Part shown: positions 17,907-30,312 of the stretch, one piece after another
Numbering within the stretch: the stretch's first letter is position 1
How the letters are laid out: the number at the start of each line of letters is the position of its first letter
NCBI GenBank assembly: GCA_037446115.1
Contig: JBBIJF010000020.1
Location: forward strand, 13,247 to 77,246
Direction: 5' to 3'
Source of the DNA: JANWXD01 sp037446115
GTDB lineage: Bacteria > Acidobacteriota > Terriglobia > Bryobacterales > Bryobacteraceae
Length of the DNA stretch: 64,000 nucleotides
Made by a program: the position numbers and the translations under genes
The notes under the pieces: model-generated
The model's input: only the letters and a program-made list of their open reading frames with translations
What the model was told of the DNA's origin: nothing
The model's database searches: none

Positions 17907-19373
17907 ATGGCCGCTCCCCGCTACTTGCCGCTCTGGGACCGGGCGGAACTGCCGGAGCCTCCCGTCTTCGGCCTGCGGCATTGGACCATGCTGATCGGCC
18001 CCGGCGTCGTGATGGTCGGATCCAACATTGGCGGAGGCGAGTGGTTGTTCGGCCCGCTGGTGACGGCCCAGTACGGCGGCACGATCATGTGGCTGGCCAG
18101 TCTGTCGATCGTGATGCAGGTCTTCTACAACCTCTCCGTGATGCGCTATGCCCTTTGGTGCGGCGAGCCGATCTTCGTCGGCTACTTCCGCACTCCTCCC
18201 GGCCCGCGCTTCTGGACGACCGTGTACATCGTCAACGACCTGGGAGGGCTGTGGCCGTACCTGTCCTCCAACGCCGCCGTACCGCTTGCCGCTGTGATCC
18301 TCGGCCGGCTGCCTACAGTCGCCGATGATGGCCTGGTGCGCAACCTCGGCTACGCCATCTTCCTTTCCGCGTTCCTTCCTTTGGTCTTCGGCGGCAAAAT
18401 TTACAACGCCATCGAGAAGGTGATGGTGGTCAAGCTCATCCTGGTCCTGGGTTTTCTCAGCTCCGTGACCCTGCTGTGGGTGAGCCGGGAGACCTGGTGG
18501 GAAATCGGCTCGGGTCTTTTCCGCTTCGGTGCGCTGCCCGAGGGGGAATTCAGCTGGGCGACGCTTGCGGCCTTCGCCGCCGTGGCGGGCGCCGGCGGCC
18601 TCACCAACAGCGCCTTCTCCAACTACGCCCGCGACAAAGGTTGGGGGATGGGGCCGCAGGTCGGGGCGCTGCCGAGCCTGGTGGGCGGCCGCACCATCAA
18701 GCTCTCCCACACCGGCAAGGTGTTTGAACTTACCGCGGAGAACCTGCGCAAATGGCGAGGCTGGTTGCGGCACATCCTGCGAGACCAGCTCGCGTTATGG
18801 GCTCCGGGTTGCGCGCTGGGCATGGCGTTGCCGGCGATGTTCTCTTACGAGTTCCTCCGCGGGGTGACGGATGTCCAAGGTCACGCGGTGGCGGCCATGA
18901 CCGCCGAGGCCATCGCCGCCCGCCACGGCCGCCTGTGGTGGTTTCTGACGTTGCTTTGCGGCTTCCTGGTCATGGCGCCGACGCAGGTGAGCCAGCTCGA
19001 CAATATCTGCCGCCGCTGGACCGATCTGCTCTGGACCGGCGCGCGCCGGCTGCGCCACCTGGAAGAGCACAAGGTCAAGTACGTCTACTATGCGATCCTG
19101 GCCGCCTACGGCGTTTGGGGACTCACTGCGTTGCGACTGACCCCGAACCCTCTCGTGCTCGCCATCGCCAGCGGCGTCATGATGAATTTCGCGCTGGGTT
19201 TCTCGGCGCTGCACACCCTCTACGTGAACCTTGTGCTGCTTCCGCCGCCCCTGCGCCCGGGCTGGCTGCTCAGGGCCGGACTGGTGGCGTGCGCGAGCTT
19301 CTATTTCGGCATCTCCGCCATCGCCTTCCGCCAGCAATGGCCCAAGCTGGCGGCGTGGCTGGGAATCCACTGA
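17907..19373 (+). CDS. Nramp-like membrane transporter lacking the canonical metal motif
   Basis: 488 residues with about eleven hydrophobic segments. The start ATG 17907 gives MAAPRYLPLWDRAELPEPP before the first span. The first span IGPGVVMVGSNIGGGEWLFG aligns with the first Nramp helix, but the metal-binding DPGN is replaced by NIGG. The span-6 counterpart (GGLTNSAFSNYARDKGWG) likewise lacks the Met-containing MPHN. Nramp-related carriers without these residues occur in bacteria and may carry other cations or small molecules. It is probably an inner-membrane importer of unknown substrate. Alternative: a distant APC-fold transporter. Confidence 0.68.
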   Translation: MAAPRYLPLWDRAELPEPPVFGLRHWTMLIGPGVVMVGSNIGGGEWLFGPLVTAQYGGTIMWLASLSIVMQVFYNLSVMRYALWCGEPIFVGYFRTPPGPRFWTTVYIVNDLGGLWPYLSSNAAVPLAAVILGRLPTVADDGLVRNLGYAIFLSAFLPLVFGGKIYNAIEKVMVVKLILVLGFLSSVTLLWVSRETWWEIGSGLFRFGALPEGEFSWATLAAFAAVAGAGGLTNSAFSNYARDKGWGMGPQVGALPSLVGGRTIKLSHTGKVFELTAENLRKWRGWLRHILRDQLALWAPGCALGMALPAMFSYEFLRGVTDVQGHAVAAMTAEAIAARHGRLWWFLTLLCGFLVMAPTQVSQLDNICRRWTDLLWTGARRLRHLEEHKVKYVYYAILAAYGVWGLTALRLTPNPLVLAIASGVMMNFALGFSALHTLYVNLVLLPPPLRPGWLLRAGLVACASFYFGISAIAFRQQWPKLAAWLGIH

Positions 19374-19504
19374 ACGGCCGGCTGTGGCGGAGAAGGGGCA
19401 CCGGTTTTGCACAAACGAACCCACGCAAAGGAACGCCCGAGATGCCGCGCCTCAGGGGAAGGCCGCCGCCGCACAGTCAAAGCGGTTCCCGGCGGATCGG
19501 ACGG

Positions 19505-20944
19505 CTAGGGGAGCTTCGTCTCTCCCATCAGCCAGCGGTCAATGCCTCGCGCCGCCTGGCGACCTTCGGAAATCGCCCACACCACGAGGGACTGTCCCCG
19601 GCGGGCGTCGCCCGCCGCAAAAACCCCGGGGACGGAAGACATGTAGTTCTCATCAGTTTTGACGTTGCCCCGCGCGTCGAGCTCGACGCCCAGCGGTTCG
19701 AGCACATCGCGTTTTACCGGGCCGAGGAACCCCATCGCCAGCAGCACCAGGTCCACGTCCATGCTGAACTCGGTGCCCGGAATCGGCTCGAACTTCGGCG
19801 GCGGCCCCACGCGCACGGCGTGAAGCTTCTTCACATTCCCGCTGTCGTCGCCCGAGAACCCGACGGTTGAGACGGACCACTCGCGGATCCCGCCTTCTTC
19901 GTGGGAACTTTCCGAGCGCAACTGCAGCGGCCACAAAGGCCAAGGTGTCGCCGGCGACCGCTCTTCCGGCGGCCGGGGCAGAATCTCGAACTGGTGCACG
20001 GAGAGCGCCTTCTGGCGATGGCAGGTGCCCAGGCAATCCGCGCCCGTGTCGCCGCCCCCGATGATGACGACGCGCTTGCCCGTGGCCAGGATCGGCTCCG
20101 GATACCGCGTCGGGTCGGCGGCGAGGTCCGTGTCGCCCGCGTTGCGCTTGTTTTGCTGGGGCAGAAAATCCATGGCGAAATGGATGCCCTTGAGCTCGCG
20201 CCCGGGTACCTTGAGATCGCGGGGCTGCTCGGCGCCCACCGCAATCAGGATGGCGTCGAACTCCTTGCGCAGATCCTCGACGGGCACGTTGCGCCCGACA
20301 TGCGCCCGGGTCACAAACTGTACGCCTTCGGCCTCCAGCTGCTCCAGGCGCCGGTCAATGTGATGCTTCTCCATCTTGAAGTCCGGGATCCCGTAGCGCA
20401 GCAGGCCGCCGATGCGGTCCGCTTTTTCAAACACCGTCACCCAGTGGCCGGCCCGGTTCAACTGCTGCGCCGCCGCCAGACCGGCGGGCCCGGAGCCGAT
20501 GACGGCCACGCGTTTTCCGGTGCGGACCTCGGGAGGTTCCGGGCGGATCCAGCCTTCCTTCCAGGCGCGGTCAATGATCGCCCGCTCGATGGCTTTGATC
20601 GTTACCGGCGGCTCGTTGATCCCGAGCACGCAAGCCGCCTCACAGGGCGCCGGACAGATCCGTCCCGTGAACTCGGGGAAGTTGTTGGTCGCGTGCAGCA
20701 TGCGGATCGCTTCCCGCCAGCGGTCGCGCCAGACCAGATCGTTCCAGTCCGGAATGATGTTGTTGAGCGGGCAGCCGGTGTGGCAGAAGGGCACCCCGCA
20801 GTCCATGCAGCGTGCTCCCTGGAGGCGGGCCTTCTCGTCGGGAAACTCCAGGTAGACCTCAAACCAATCGTGGATGCGTTCGGCCACGGGGCGCCGTTGG
20901 GGCGTCTCCCGCGCGTATTCTTTGAATCCCGTGATCTTACCCAT
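19505..20944 (-). CDS. gltD: Glutamate synthase (NADPH) small subunit
   Basis: 479 residues. The N-terminal cysteine-rich part (CMDCGVPFCHTGCPLNNIIP, CPAPCEAACVLG) binds the [4Fe-4S] clusters of GltD. It is followed by an FAD-binding GSGPAGLAAAQQL motif and a second dinucleotide-binding GGGDTGADCLGT motif for NADPH, and ends with GDARRGQSLVVWAISEGRQAARGID. It passes electrons from NADPH to GltB for conversion of 2-oxoglutarate and glutamine to two glutamates. It starts 18 bases after gltB and is surely co-transcribed with it. Confidence 0.96.
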   Translation of the reverse strand: MGKITGFKEYARETPQRRPVAERIHDWFEVYLEFPDEKARLQGARCMDCGVPFCHTGCPLNNIIPDWNDLVWRDRWREAIRMLHATNNFPEFTGRICPAPCEAACVLGINEPPVTIKAIERAIIDRAWKEGWIRPEPPEVRTGKRVAVIGSGPAGLAAAQQLNRAGHWVTVFEKADRIGGLLRYGIPDFKMEKHHIDRRLEQLEAEGVQFVTRAHVGRNVPVEDLRKEFDAILIAVGAEQPRDLKVPGRELKGIHFAMDFLPQQNKRNAGDTDLAADPTRYPEPILATGKRVVIIGGGDTGADCLGTCHRQKALSVHQFEILPRPPEERSPATPWPLWPLQLRSESSHEEGGIREWSVSTVGFSGDDSGNVKKLHAVRVGPPPKFEPIPGTEFSMDVDLVLLAMGFLGPVKRDVLEPLGVELDARGNVKTDENYMSSVPGVFAAGDARRGQSLVVWAISEGRQAARGIDRWLMGETKLP

Positions 20945-20962
20945 GGCGGATTGGGGCGCCGA

Positions 20963-25531
<4,569 letters not shown>

Positions 25532-25560
25532 GTTGGGTGTAAACAACAGGTGTTTCCCCA

Positions 25561-25590
25561 AGTATACGGCGACAGGCTAGCATTAGTCAA
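25561..25590 (-). promoter_or_regulatory. Sigma-70-type promoter of gltBD
   Basis: On the minus strand TTGACT (25590-25585) and TATACT (25566-25561) are separated by 18 bases. Predicted transcription start is near 25554, placing the gltB ATG at 25531 about 23 bases into the message. It rules out the in-frame TTG at 25561. Confidence 0.65.
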
Positions 25591-25602
25591 CAAAAATCTC
25601 TC

Positions 25603-25616
25603 GATCGCTTTCGATC
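25603..25616. promoter_or_regulatory. Possible LysR-regulator binding site between gltB and its divergent regulator
   Basis: GATCG at 25603-25607 and CGATC at 25612-25616 form an inverted repeat around CTTT, just upstream of the gltB -35 box and between the two divergent starts. LysR-type regulators usually bind an interrupted dyad in the shared control region. Assignment to this regulator is inference from position. Confidence 0.35.
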
Positions 25617-25642
25617 ACCGTCGCTTATGATATGATCGTTAC

Positions 25643-26566
25643 GTGAATGTCAAAACCATCCGCCTCTTCCGCGACATAGCGCAGACACGCAACCTCACGC
25701 GCGCGGCTGAAATGAACGAAGTGAGCCAGTCGGCCGCCAGCCAGGCGCTGAAGGCGCTCGAAGATGCCCTGAGCGTCCGACTCCTCAACCGCGGCGTGCG
25801 CCCGGTGGAGCTGACGGAAGCGGGGCGGATTTATTACGAGTTTTGCCGCGACGTCCTGCGGCGCTACGAGGAGCTGGAGGCAGCGCTCGACAAGGTCCGC
25901 GGGCGCGTGGGGGGGAGCGTGCGGATCGCCTCGATTTACTCGGTGGGCATTTCCGAAATGGCGCGCCTGGAGGAGGAGTTTGCGCGCCGGCTTCCGGGCG
26001 CGGAGTTGCGAGTCGAATATCTGCGCCCGGAGAAAGTCTACGAAGCGGTGCTGGCCGACCGGGCGGATCTGGGACTGGTCAGCTACCCTGAGCCGAAACG
26101 CCAGATCACGGTGATTCCGTGGCGGCAAGAGCAGATGGTGCTGGCGCTGGCGCCATCACATCCCTGGGCCGGGCGGCAGAGCGTGCGCCCGGAGGAGCTG
26201 GACGGCCAGGATTTTGTCGGCTTCGATCAGGACCTGCCCATCAGCCGGGACATCCGGCGCTTTTTGCGGGAGCACGGCGTGGAGGTCAACTGGGTGTTTC
26301 ACTTCGACAACATCCAGACCATGAAGGAAGCCGTGGCACTCGGAACAGGGATGGCTATTCTGCCCGCACCGGTGTTGCGGGACGACATCGAGCAGGGCCG
26401 CCTGGCTGCGGTACCGCTCGAGGCGCCGGGGCTGGTGCGCCCCCTGGGCATCATTCACCGCAAACGCAAGCAGTTCAACCGTGCCGCCCAGGTCTTTCTG
26501 GAAATTCTGAGATCCCAGCCCGGGGAGACGACCCTGCTTGACAGCGCCTCCACTCGCAGAGGATGA
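25643..26566 (+). CDS. LysR-type transcriptional regulator, divergent from gltBD
   Basis: 307 residues, GTG start at 25643 with a TATGAT-like -10 (25627-25632) immediately before it. The N-terminal winged helix is clear (AQTRNLTRAAEMNEVSQSAASQALKALEDALSVRLLNR). The rest is a periplasmic-binding-protein-like effector domain (SVRIASIYSVGISEM, MKEAVALGTGMAILPAPVL). The divergent pairing with glutamate synthase matches GltC-gltAB of Bacillus, where GltC answers to 2-oxoglutarate and glutamate. That it regulates gltBD here, and its own gene, is inferred from this arrangement. Confidence 0.9.
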   Translation: MNVKTIRLFRDIAQTRNLTRAAEMNEVSQSAASQALKALEDALSVRLLNRGVRPVELTEAGRIYYEFCRDVLRRYEELEAALDKVRGRVGGSVRIASIYSVGISEMARLEEEFARRLPGAELRVEYLRPEKVYEAVLADRADLGLVSYPEPKRQITVIPWRQEQMVLALAPSHPWAGRQSVRPEELDGQDFVGFDQDLPISRDIRRFLREHGVEVNWVFHFDNIQTMKEAVALGTGMAILPAPVLRDDIEQGRLAAVPLEAPGLVRPLGIIHRKRKQFNRAAQVFLEILRSQPGETTLLDSASTRRG

Positions 26567-26598
26567 TCGTAGCTTTGCAAGCGATTGCAGGAGATCTC

Positions 26599-27729
26599 AT
26601 GCGTGCGGCAAGCTGGCTGGCGCTCCTTGGGGCCGCGGTCTTGGGGACGGGATGCGCCCGGCGTGAAACTCCAGCCACAAGGATCATGAAGCAGGAATTC
26701 GGCAAGACTCAGGACGGCGTGGCGGTTCAACTTTACACCCTCCGCAACACTAAGGGCGTCCGCATCGCCATCACCAACTACGGTGGCATCATCACCTCCA
26801 TCGTGGTCCCGGACCGCGAGGGCCGCGCCGGTGACATCGTGCTGGGTTTCGACACGCTCGACGGGTACCTCAAGGGGCATCCCTATTTCGGAGCGATCAT
26901 CGGGCGCTATGGCAACCGCATCGGCAAGGCCCGTTTCTCTCTGGACGGGGTGGAATACCGGCTCGCGCAAAATGATGGCGACAACCACCTGCACGGCGGG
27001 CTCAAGGGTTTCGACAAGGTGGTCTGGCACGCCCGCGAGTACGCGGATGCGGCAGGGCAGCACCTGGCGCTCCACTACCGGAGCCGCGACGGCGAAGAAG
27101 GCTACCCGGGCAACCTGGACGCCAACGTCGTCTACACGCTCAACGAGAACAACCAGCTGCGCATCGAATACACCGCCACCACCGACAAGCCGACCGTGGT
27201 GAATCTCACCAACCACAGCTACTTCAACCTGGCGGGGGATGGCGACATTCTCGGGCATGTGCTGCGACTCAACGCGGATCAGTTCACTCCTGTGGACAAG
27301 GGGCTGATTCCCACCGGAGAGCTGCGGGCGGTCCAGGGCACGCCGTTCGACTTCACCACGCCCACCGCCATCGGCGCGCGGATCAACCAGGACGACGAAC
27401 AGCTCCGCTTCGGCCGCGGCTACGACCACAATTTCGTCGTGCGGGGGGAAGCCGGCGTGCTGCGGGAGGCCGCCGAGGTATACGAACCGAAGACGGGTCG
27501 GACGCTGCGGGTGCTCACCACCGAGCCGGGGATTCAGTTCTATTCCGGCAATTTCCTGGACGGCACTCTCCGAGGCAAAGGCGGTCGCGTCTACGGGCAC
27601 CGTTCGGGCTTCTGCCTGGAGACGCAGCACTTCCCGGACTCGCCGAACAAGCCGCAGTTTCCCTCGACGGTGTTGCGGCCCGGCGAAACTTACCGCTCCA
27701 CGACCGTCTATGAATTCGGCGCGCGCTGA
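26599..27729 (+). CDS. galM: Aldose 1-epimerase (galactose mutarotase), lipoprotein form
   Basis: 376 residues. ATG 26599 has AGGAG six bases upstream and opens a lipoprotein signal peptide with lipobox LGTGC. The mature part is a GalM beta-sandwich: GRYGNRIGKARFSLDG, NHLHGGLKGFDKVVW with the catalytic His, NLTNHSYFNLAG, RGYDHNFVV, and the base Glu in FCLETQHFPDSPNKP. It interconverts alpha and beta anomers of aldoses. The lipoprotein signal puts it in the periplasm or outer membrane, where it may prepare sugars for uptake. The sugar symporter and xylB lie on the opposite strand just beyond. Confidence 0.93.
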   Translation: MRAASWLALLGAAVLGTGCARRETPATRIMKQEFGKTQDGVAVQLYTLRNTKGVRIAITNYGGIITSIVVPDREGRAGDIVLGFDTLDGYLKGHPYFGAIIGRYGNRIGKARFSLDGVEYRLAQNDGDNHLHGGLKGFDKVVWHAREYADAAGQHLALHYRSRDGEEGYPGNLDANVVYTLNENNQLRIEYTATTDKPTVVNLTNHSYFNLAGDGDILGHVLRLNADQFTPVDKGLIPTGELRAVQGTPFDFTTPTAIGARINQDDEQLRFGRGYDHNFVVRGEAGVLREAAEVYEPKTGRTLRVLTTEPGIQFYSGNFLDGTLRGKGGRVYGHRSGFCLETQHFPDSPNKPQFPSTVLRPGETYRSTTVYEFGAR

Positions 27730-27732
27730 GTG

Positions 27733-28521
27733 CTACCTGGCCTGCTTCTTCTTCCAGCGTTCCAGGCCCACGTTGTCGAGGAACTGGCGGGCGGCCTGAG
27801 CCACTTCTTCGGCGCGCTCGCGCGGCACCACGACGACGCCGTCGCCGTCGGCCACCACCACGTCGCCGGGCCGCACCAGCACGCCGCCGATGGTCACGGG
27901 CCGGTTGACGGATTCCAGTTCGTTGCGTCCCGGCCGGATGCCGCGGGCCAGGCGCCGGTAGTAGGCCGGGACCCGGTGATAGATGATCTCGTCGCTGTCG
28001 GCCAGACCTCCGCTGGTCACCACGCCGATCATGCCGCGCTTGTGCCAGTTGCGGATGTTGGTCGAGCCGATGGAGCGCGACTCGCCGTCGTCGGTGGCGT
28101 CAATGACCAGCACGGCGCCCGGGAACAGCACCTCCTGGAACGCCTCCGAGGTCAGGTCGCGGTACCAGCGGCTGATGGTGGCGGGATCCATTTTCGGCTC
28201 CCGCTTGTTGGTGGGCACGTACCGTGCGGTGACGGCGATGCCGATGATCCGGTGGGTGAAGTTTTCCGTGTCGCGCCACAGGGCTTTGATCTCCGGATCC
28301 ACGATGCCCACGTCGGCCAGGCCGACCACGTCCATGCCGTCGGAGACGTCCGCCACCCGCAGGCCGTCAAACATTTTCAGAATGCGCTGGTTTTCCTCCT
28401 GCGAGTACTCTTTGTAGGGAATAAAGAGCTTGACCTTGCCGTTGTCCAGAGTGATCTGCGCTGCCGCCGGCACCGCCAGGGCGGCGACCAAAGCGGCAGC
28501 GGACCTAAACACGCTTTTCAT
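27733..28521 (-). CDS. Exported RraA-family protein (possible aldolase/decarboxylase)
   Basis: 262 residues with an N-terminal signal peptide (MKSVFRSAAALVAALAVPAAAQ). The rest has the RraA/4-hydroxy-4-methyl-2-oxoglutarate aldolase fold: VADVSDGMDVVGL, VLVIDATDDGESRSIGSTN, GMIGVVTSGGLADSDEI, and PGDVVVADGDGVVVVP. Family members act either as RNase E inhibitors or as metal-dependent class II oxo-acid aldolases. A secreted copy beside a sugar symporter and a sugar kinase argues for metabolism of a sugar-derived acid, not RNA control; that is inference. It follows the symporter gene with about 33 bases between. Confidence 0.8.
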   Translation of the reverse strand: MKSVFRSAAALVAALAVPAAAQITLDNGKVKLFIPYKEYSQEENQRILKMFDGLRVADVSDGMDVVGLADVGIVDPEIKALWRDTENFTHRIIGIAVTARYVPTNKREPKMDPATISRWYRDLTSEAFQEVLFPGAVLVIDATDDGESRSIGSTNIRNWHKRGMIGVVTSGGLADSDEIIYHRVPAYYRRLARGIRPGRNELESVNRPVTIGGVLVRPGDVVVADGDGVVVVPRERAEEVAQAARQFLDNVGLERWKKKQAR

Positions 28522-28554
28522 GATCGTAAACCTCCGCGGATGTTCGCGCGCAGC

Positions 28555-30186
28555 TTACCAGAAACGGATGTAGAACGCCACGATCACGCTCACGATGATC
28601 ACGGTGTGAATGACGTCCCAGTGATTCCAGCTTGCGCGGGTTTCCGCCTTTTGCTCCGGTGTGGCCGAGCCGAGGGTGAGCCCGCGGATCCGCTCCTCGT
28701 CCGGAGGGGAGCCGAAGCGGTTGGCAACCGCCATCACCAGGATCGTGATCACGAACAGGAGGATGCAATAGTGCAACCAGTTGATGGTCTCGATGCGCCA
28801 GAGGATGCCCCCCGGCGCCAGCCGGTCGCGAAACACGTCGAGCACCAGCCGGAACATCCCCAGGCAGAAGCCGACCACCAGCCCGGCCGTGCCTGCCGCT
28901 CCCCCGACCCGCTTGGAAAGAATCCCCACCAGGAACACGGCGGCGATGCTCGGTCCGATCAGAGACTGCACCATCTGAAGGTATTCGTAGAGCACGTCGG
29001 CGACCGACTTCATCAGCGGAATCCACACCACGCCGAGGCCCACCACCGTGGCGGTGGCCACGCGGCCCACAAACACCAGGTGCCGCTCGCTCGATTGCGG
29101 CCGGAACTTCTTGTAGAAGTCCACCGTGAACAGCGTGGCCGAGGAATTGAACAGGGATGCCAGCGAGCTCATCAGGGCGGCGACCAGCCCTCCGACCACG
29201 ACGCCCTTGAGCCCCGCCGGCAGCAGTGTCGCCACCAGCGTGGGGAACGCTTGATCGGCGCTCTCGATCCGGATCAGGCCCTTCTGTTTGAGAGCGTAGG
29301 CGATCATGCCGGGCACCAGGAAGATGAACACCGGGAGCAACTTCATGTAGGCGGCGAAGATCGCCCCGCGCCGCGCTTCTTTCTGGCTGCGCGCCGAAAG
29401 CGTGCGCTGCACGATGTATTGATCCGTGCACCAGTACCAGAAGCCGATCAGGGCTGATCCGAGCAGCACGCCCGTCCAGGGGAACATCGGGTCGCTGGCC
29501 GGCCGGATGAGTTTCATATTGGGGCCGCAGATCCGTTCCACTTCACTCCAGCCCCCCACGGCGGAAAGACCCATGAACAGGATCACGATCGAGCCGATGA
29601 TCAGCACGGGGGCCTGAAGAATCGAGGTGTAAAGCACGGCTTTCATCCCGCCGAGCACGGTGAACAGGCCGGTGACCGCCACCAAGCCGATGGCGCTGAT
29701 CCAGAAAAAGTCGATGCCCATCCACTGGTCAATGCCGAGGACGGTCTTGAAGACCACGCCGCCGGCGTAGACCGTTACGGCCACCTTGGTCAGCACGTAG
29801 CTCACCAGCGAGATCAGCGACAGGAACGTCCGCGCCGAAGGGCTATAGCGCCGCTCCAAAAACTCGGGCATCGTGAAGACGCGGCTGCGGGCGTAAAAGG
29901 GGACGAAGACCCACCCCAGCACGAGAATCAGCCAGGCGTGCATCTCCCAGTGGGCCATGGCCATGCCGCTTTCATAGCCGGCCCCGGCCAGACCCACCAG
30001 GTGCTCGGAGCCGATGTTGGAGGCAAAGATGGAGGCGCCCACGGCCACCCATCCGGCGTCGCGCCCCGCCAGGAAATAGTCGGCCGTGTCCTCTTCTTTC
30101 TGCCTGAGCACCCAGACGATGATGCCAGCCAGCCCGACAAAAAACAGCATCAGTACGGCCCAATCCCATCCCGTGAATCCGACCAT
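28555..30186 (-). CDS. Sodium:solute symporter (SSS family, SGLT-like)
   Basis: 543 residues, about fourteen membrane spans. Hallmarks of sugar-type SSS carriers are FLAGRDAGWVAVGASIFASNIGSEHLVGLAGAGYESGMA at the first spans and RSRVFTMPEFLERRYS. The GFWYWCTDQYIVQRTLSAR segment is also shared with vSGLT and human SGLTs. It would take up a hexose or pentose with sodium. ATG 30186 is chosen over an upstream GTG/ATG because it precedes the first conserved span. A candidate LacI-type operator lies upstream at 30271-30286, between this gene and xylB. Confidence 0.9.
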   Translation of the reverse strand: MVGFTGWDWAVLMLFFVGLAGIIVWVLRQKEEDTADYFLAGRDAGWVAVGASIFASNIGSEHLVGLAGAGYESGMAMAHWEMHAWLILVLGWVFVPFYARSRVFTMPEFLERRYSPSARTFLSLISLVSYVLTKVAVTVYAGGVVFKTVLGIDQWMGIDFFWISAIGLVAVTGLFTVLGGMKAVLYTSILQAPVLIIGSIVILFMGLSAVGGWSEVERICGPNMKLIRPASDPMFPWTGVLLGSALIGFWYWCTDQYIVQRTLSARSQKEARRGAIFAAYMKLLPVFIFLVPGMIAYALKQKGLIRIESADQAFPTLVATLLPAGLKGVVVGGLVAALMSSLASLFNSSATLFTVDFYKKFRPQSSERHLVFVGRVATATVVGLGVVWIPLMKSVADVLYEYLQMVQSLIGPSIAAVFLVGILSKRVGGAAGTAGLVVGFCLGMFRLVLDVFRDRLAPGGILWRIETINWLHYCILLFVITILVMAVANRFGSPPDEERIRGLTLGSATPEQKAETRASWNHWDVIHTVIIVSVIVAFYIRFW

Positions 30187-30270
30187 ATGCCCTCGGTTCC
30201 TTTCTGTGCACGGCGGTGACCCGGTGTCACGGCCGGTCAAACCCTTGAGTATCTCTCAGATTGGGCCGTC

Positions 30271-30286
30271 TGGGGAAGCGCTTTCA
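30271..30286. promoter_or_regulatory. Candidate LacI-family operator upstream of the sugar symporter
   Basis: TGGGGAAGCGCTTTCA has the perfect palindromic core AAGCGCTT with outer TG...CA, close to the shared LacI/GalR-family consensus (TGNAANCGNTTNCA type). It lies about 85 bases before the symporter ATG, in the gap after xylB. No LacI-type regulator gene is in the window, so the binding protein would be encoded elsewhere. Confidence 0.45.
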
Positions 30287-30312
30287 GAGGCGCAGAACCC
30301 GCAACCGGACGG

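Noticed and set aside
25532..25561. TTG at 25561 as gltB start
   Set aside because: It coincides with the -10 box TATACT; the ATG at 25531 is downstream of the predicted start point.
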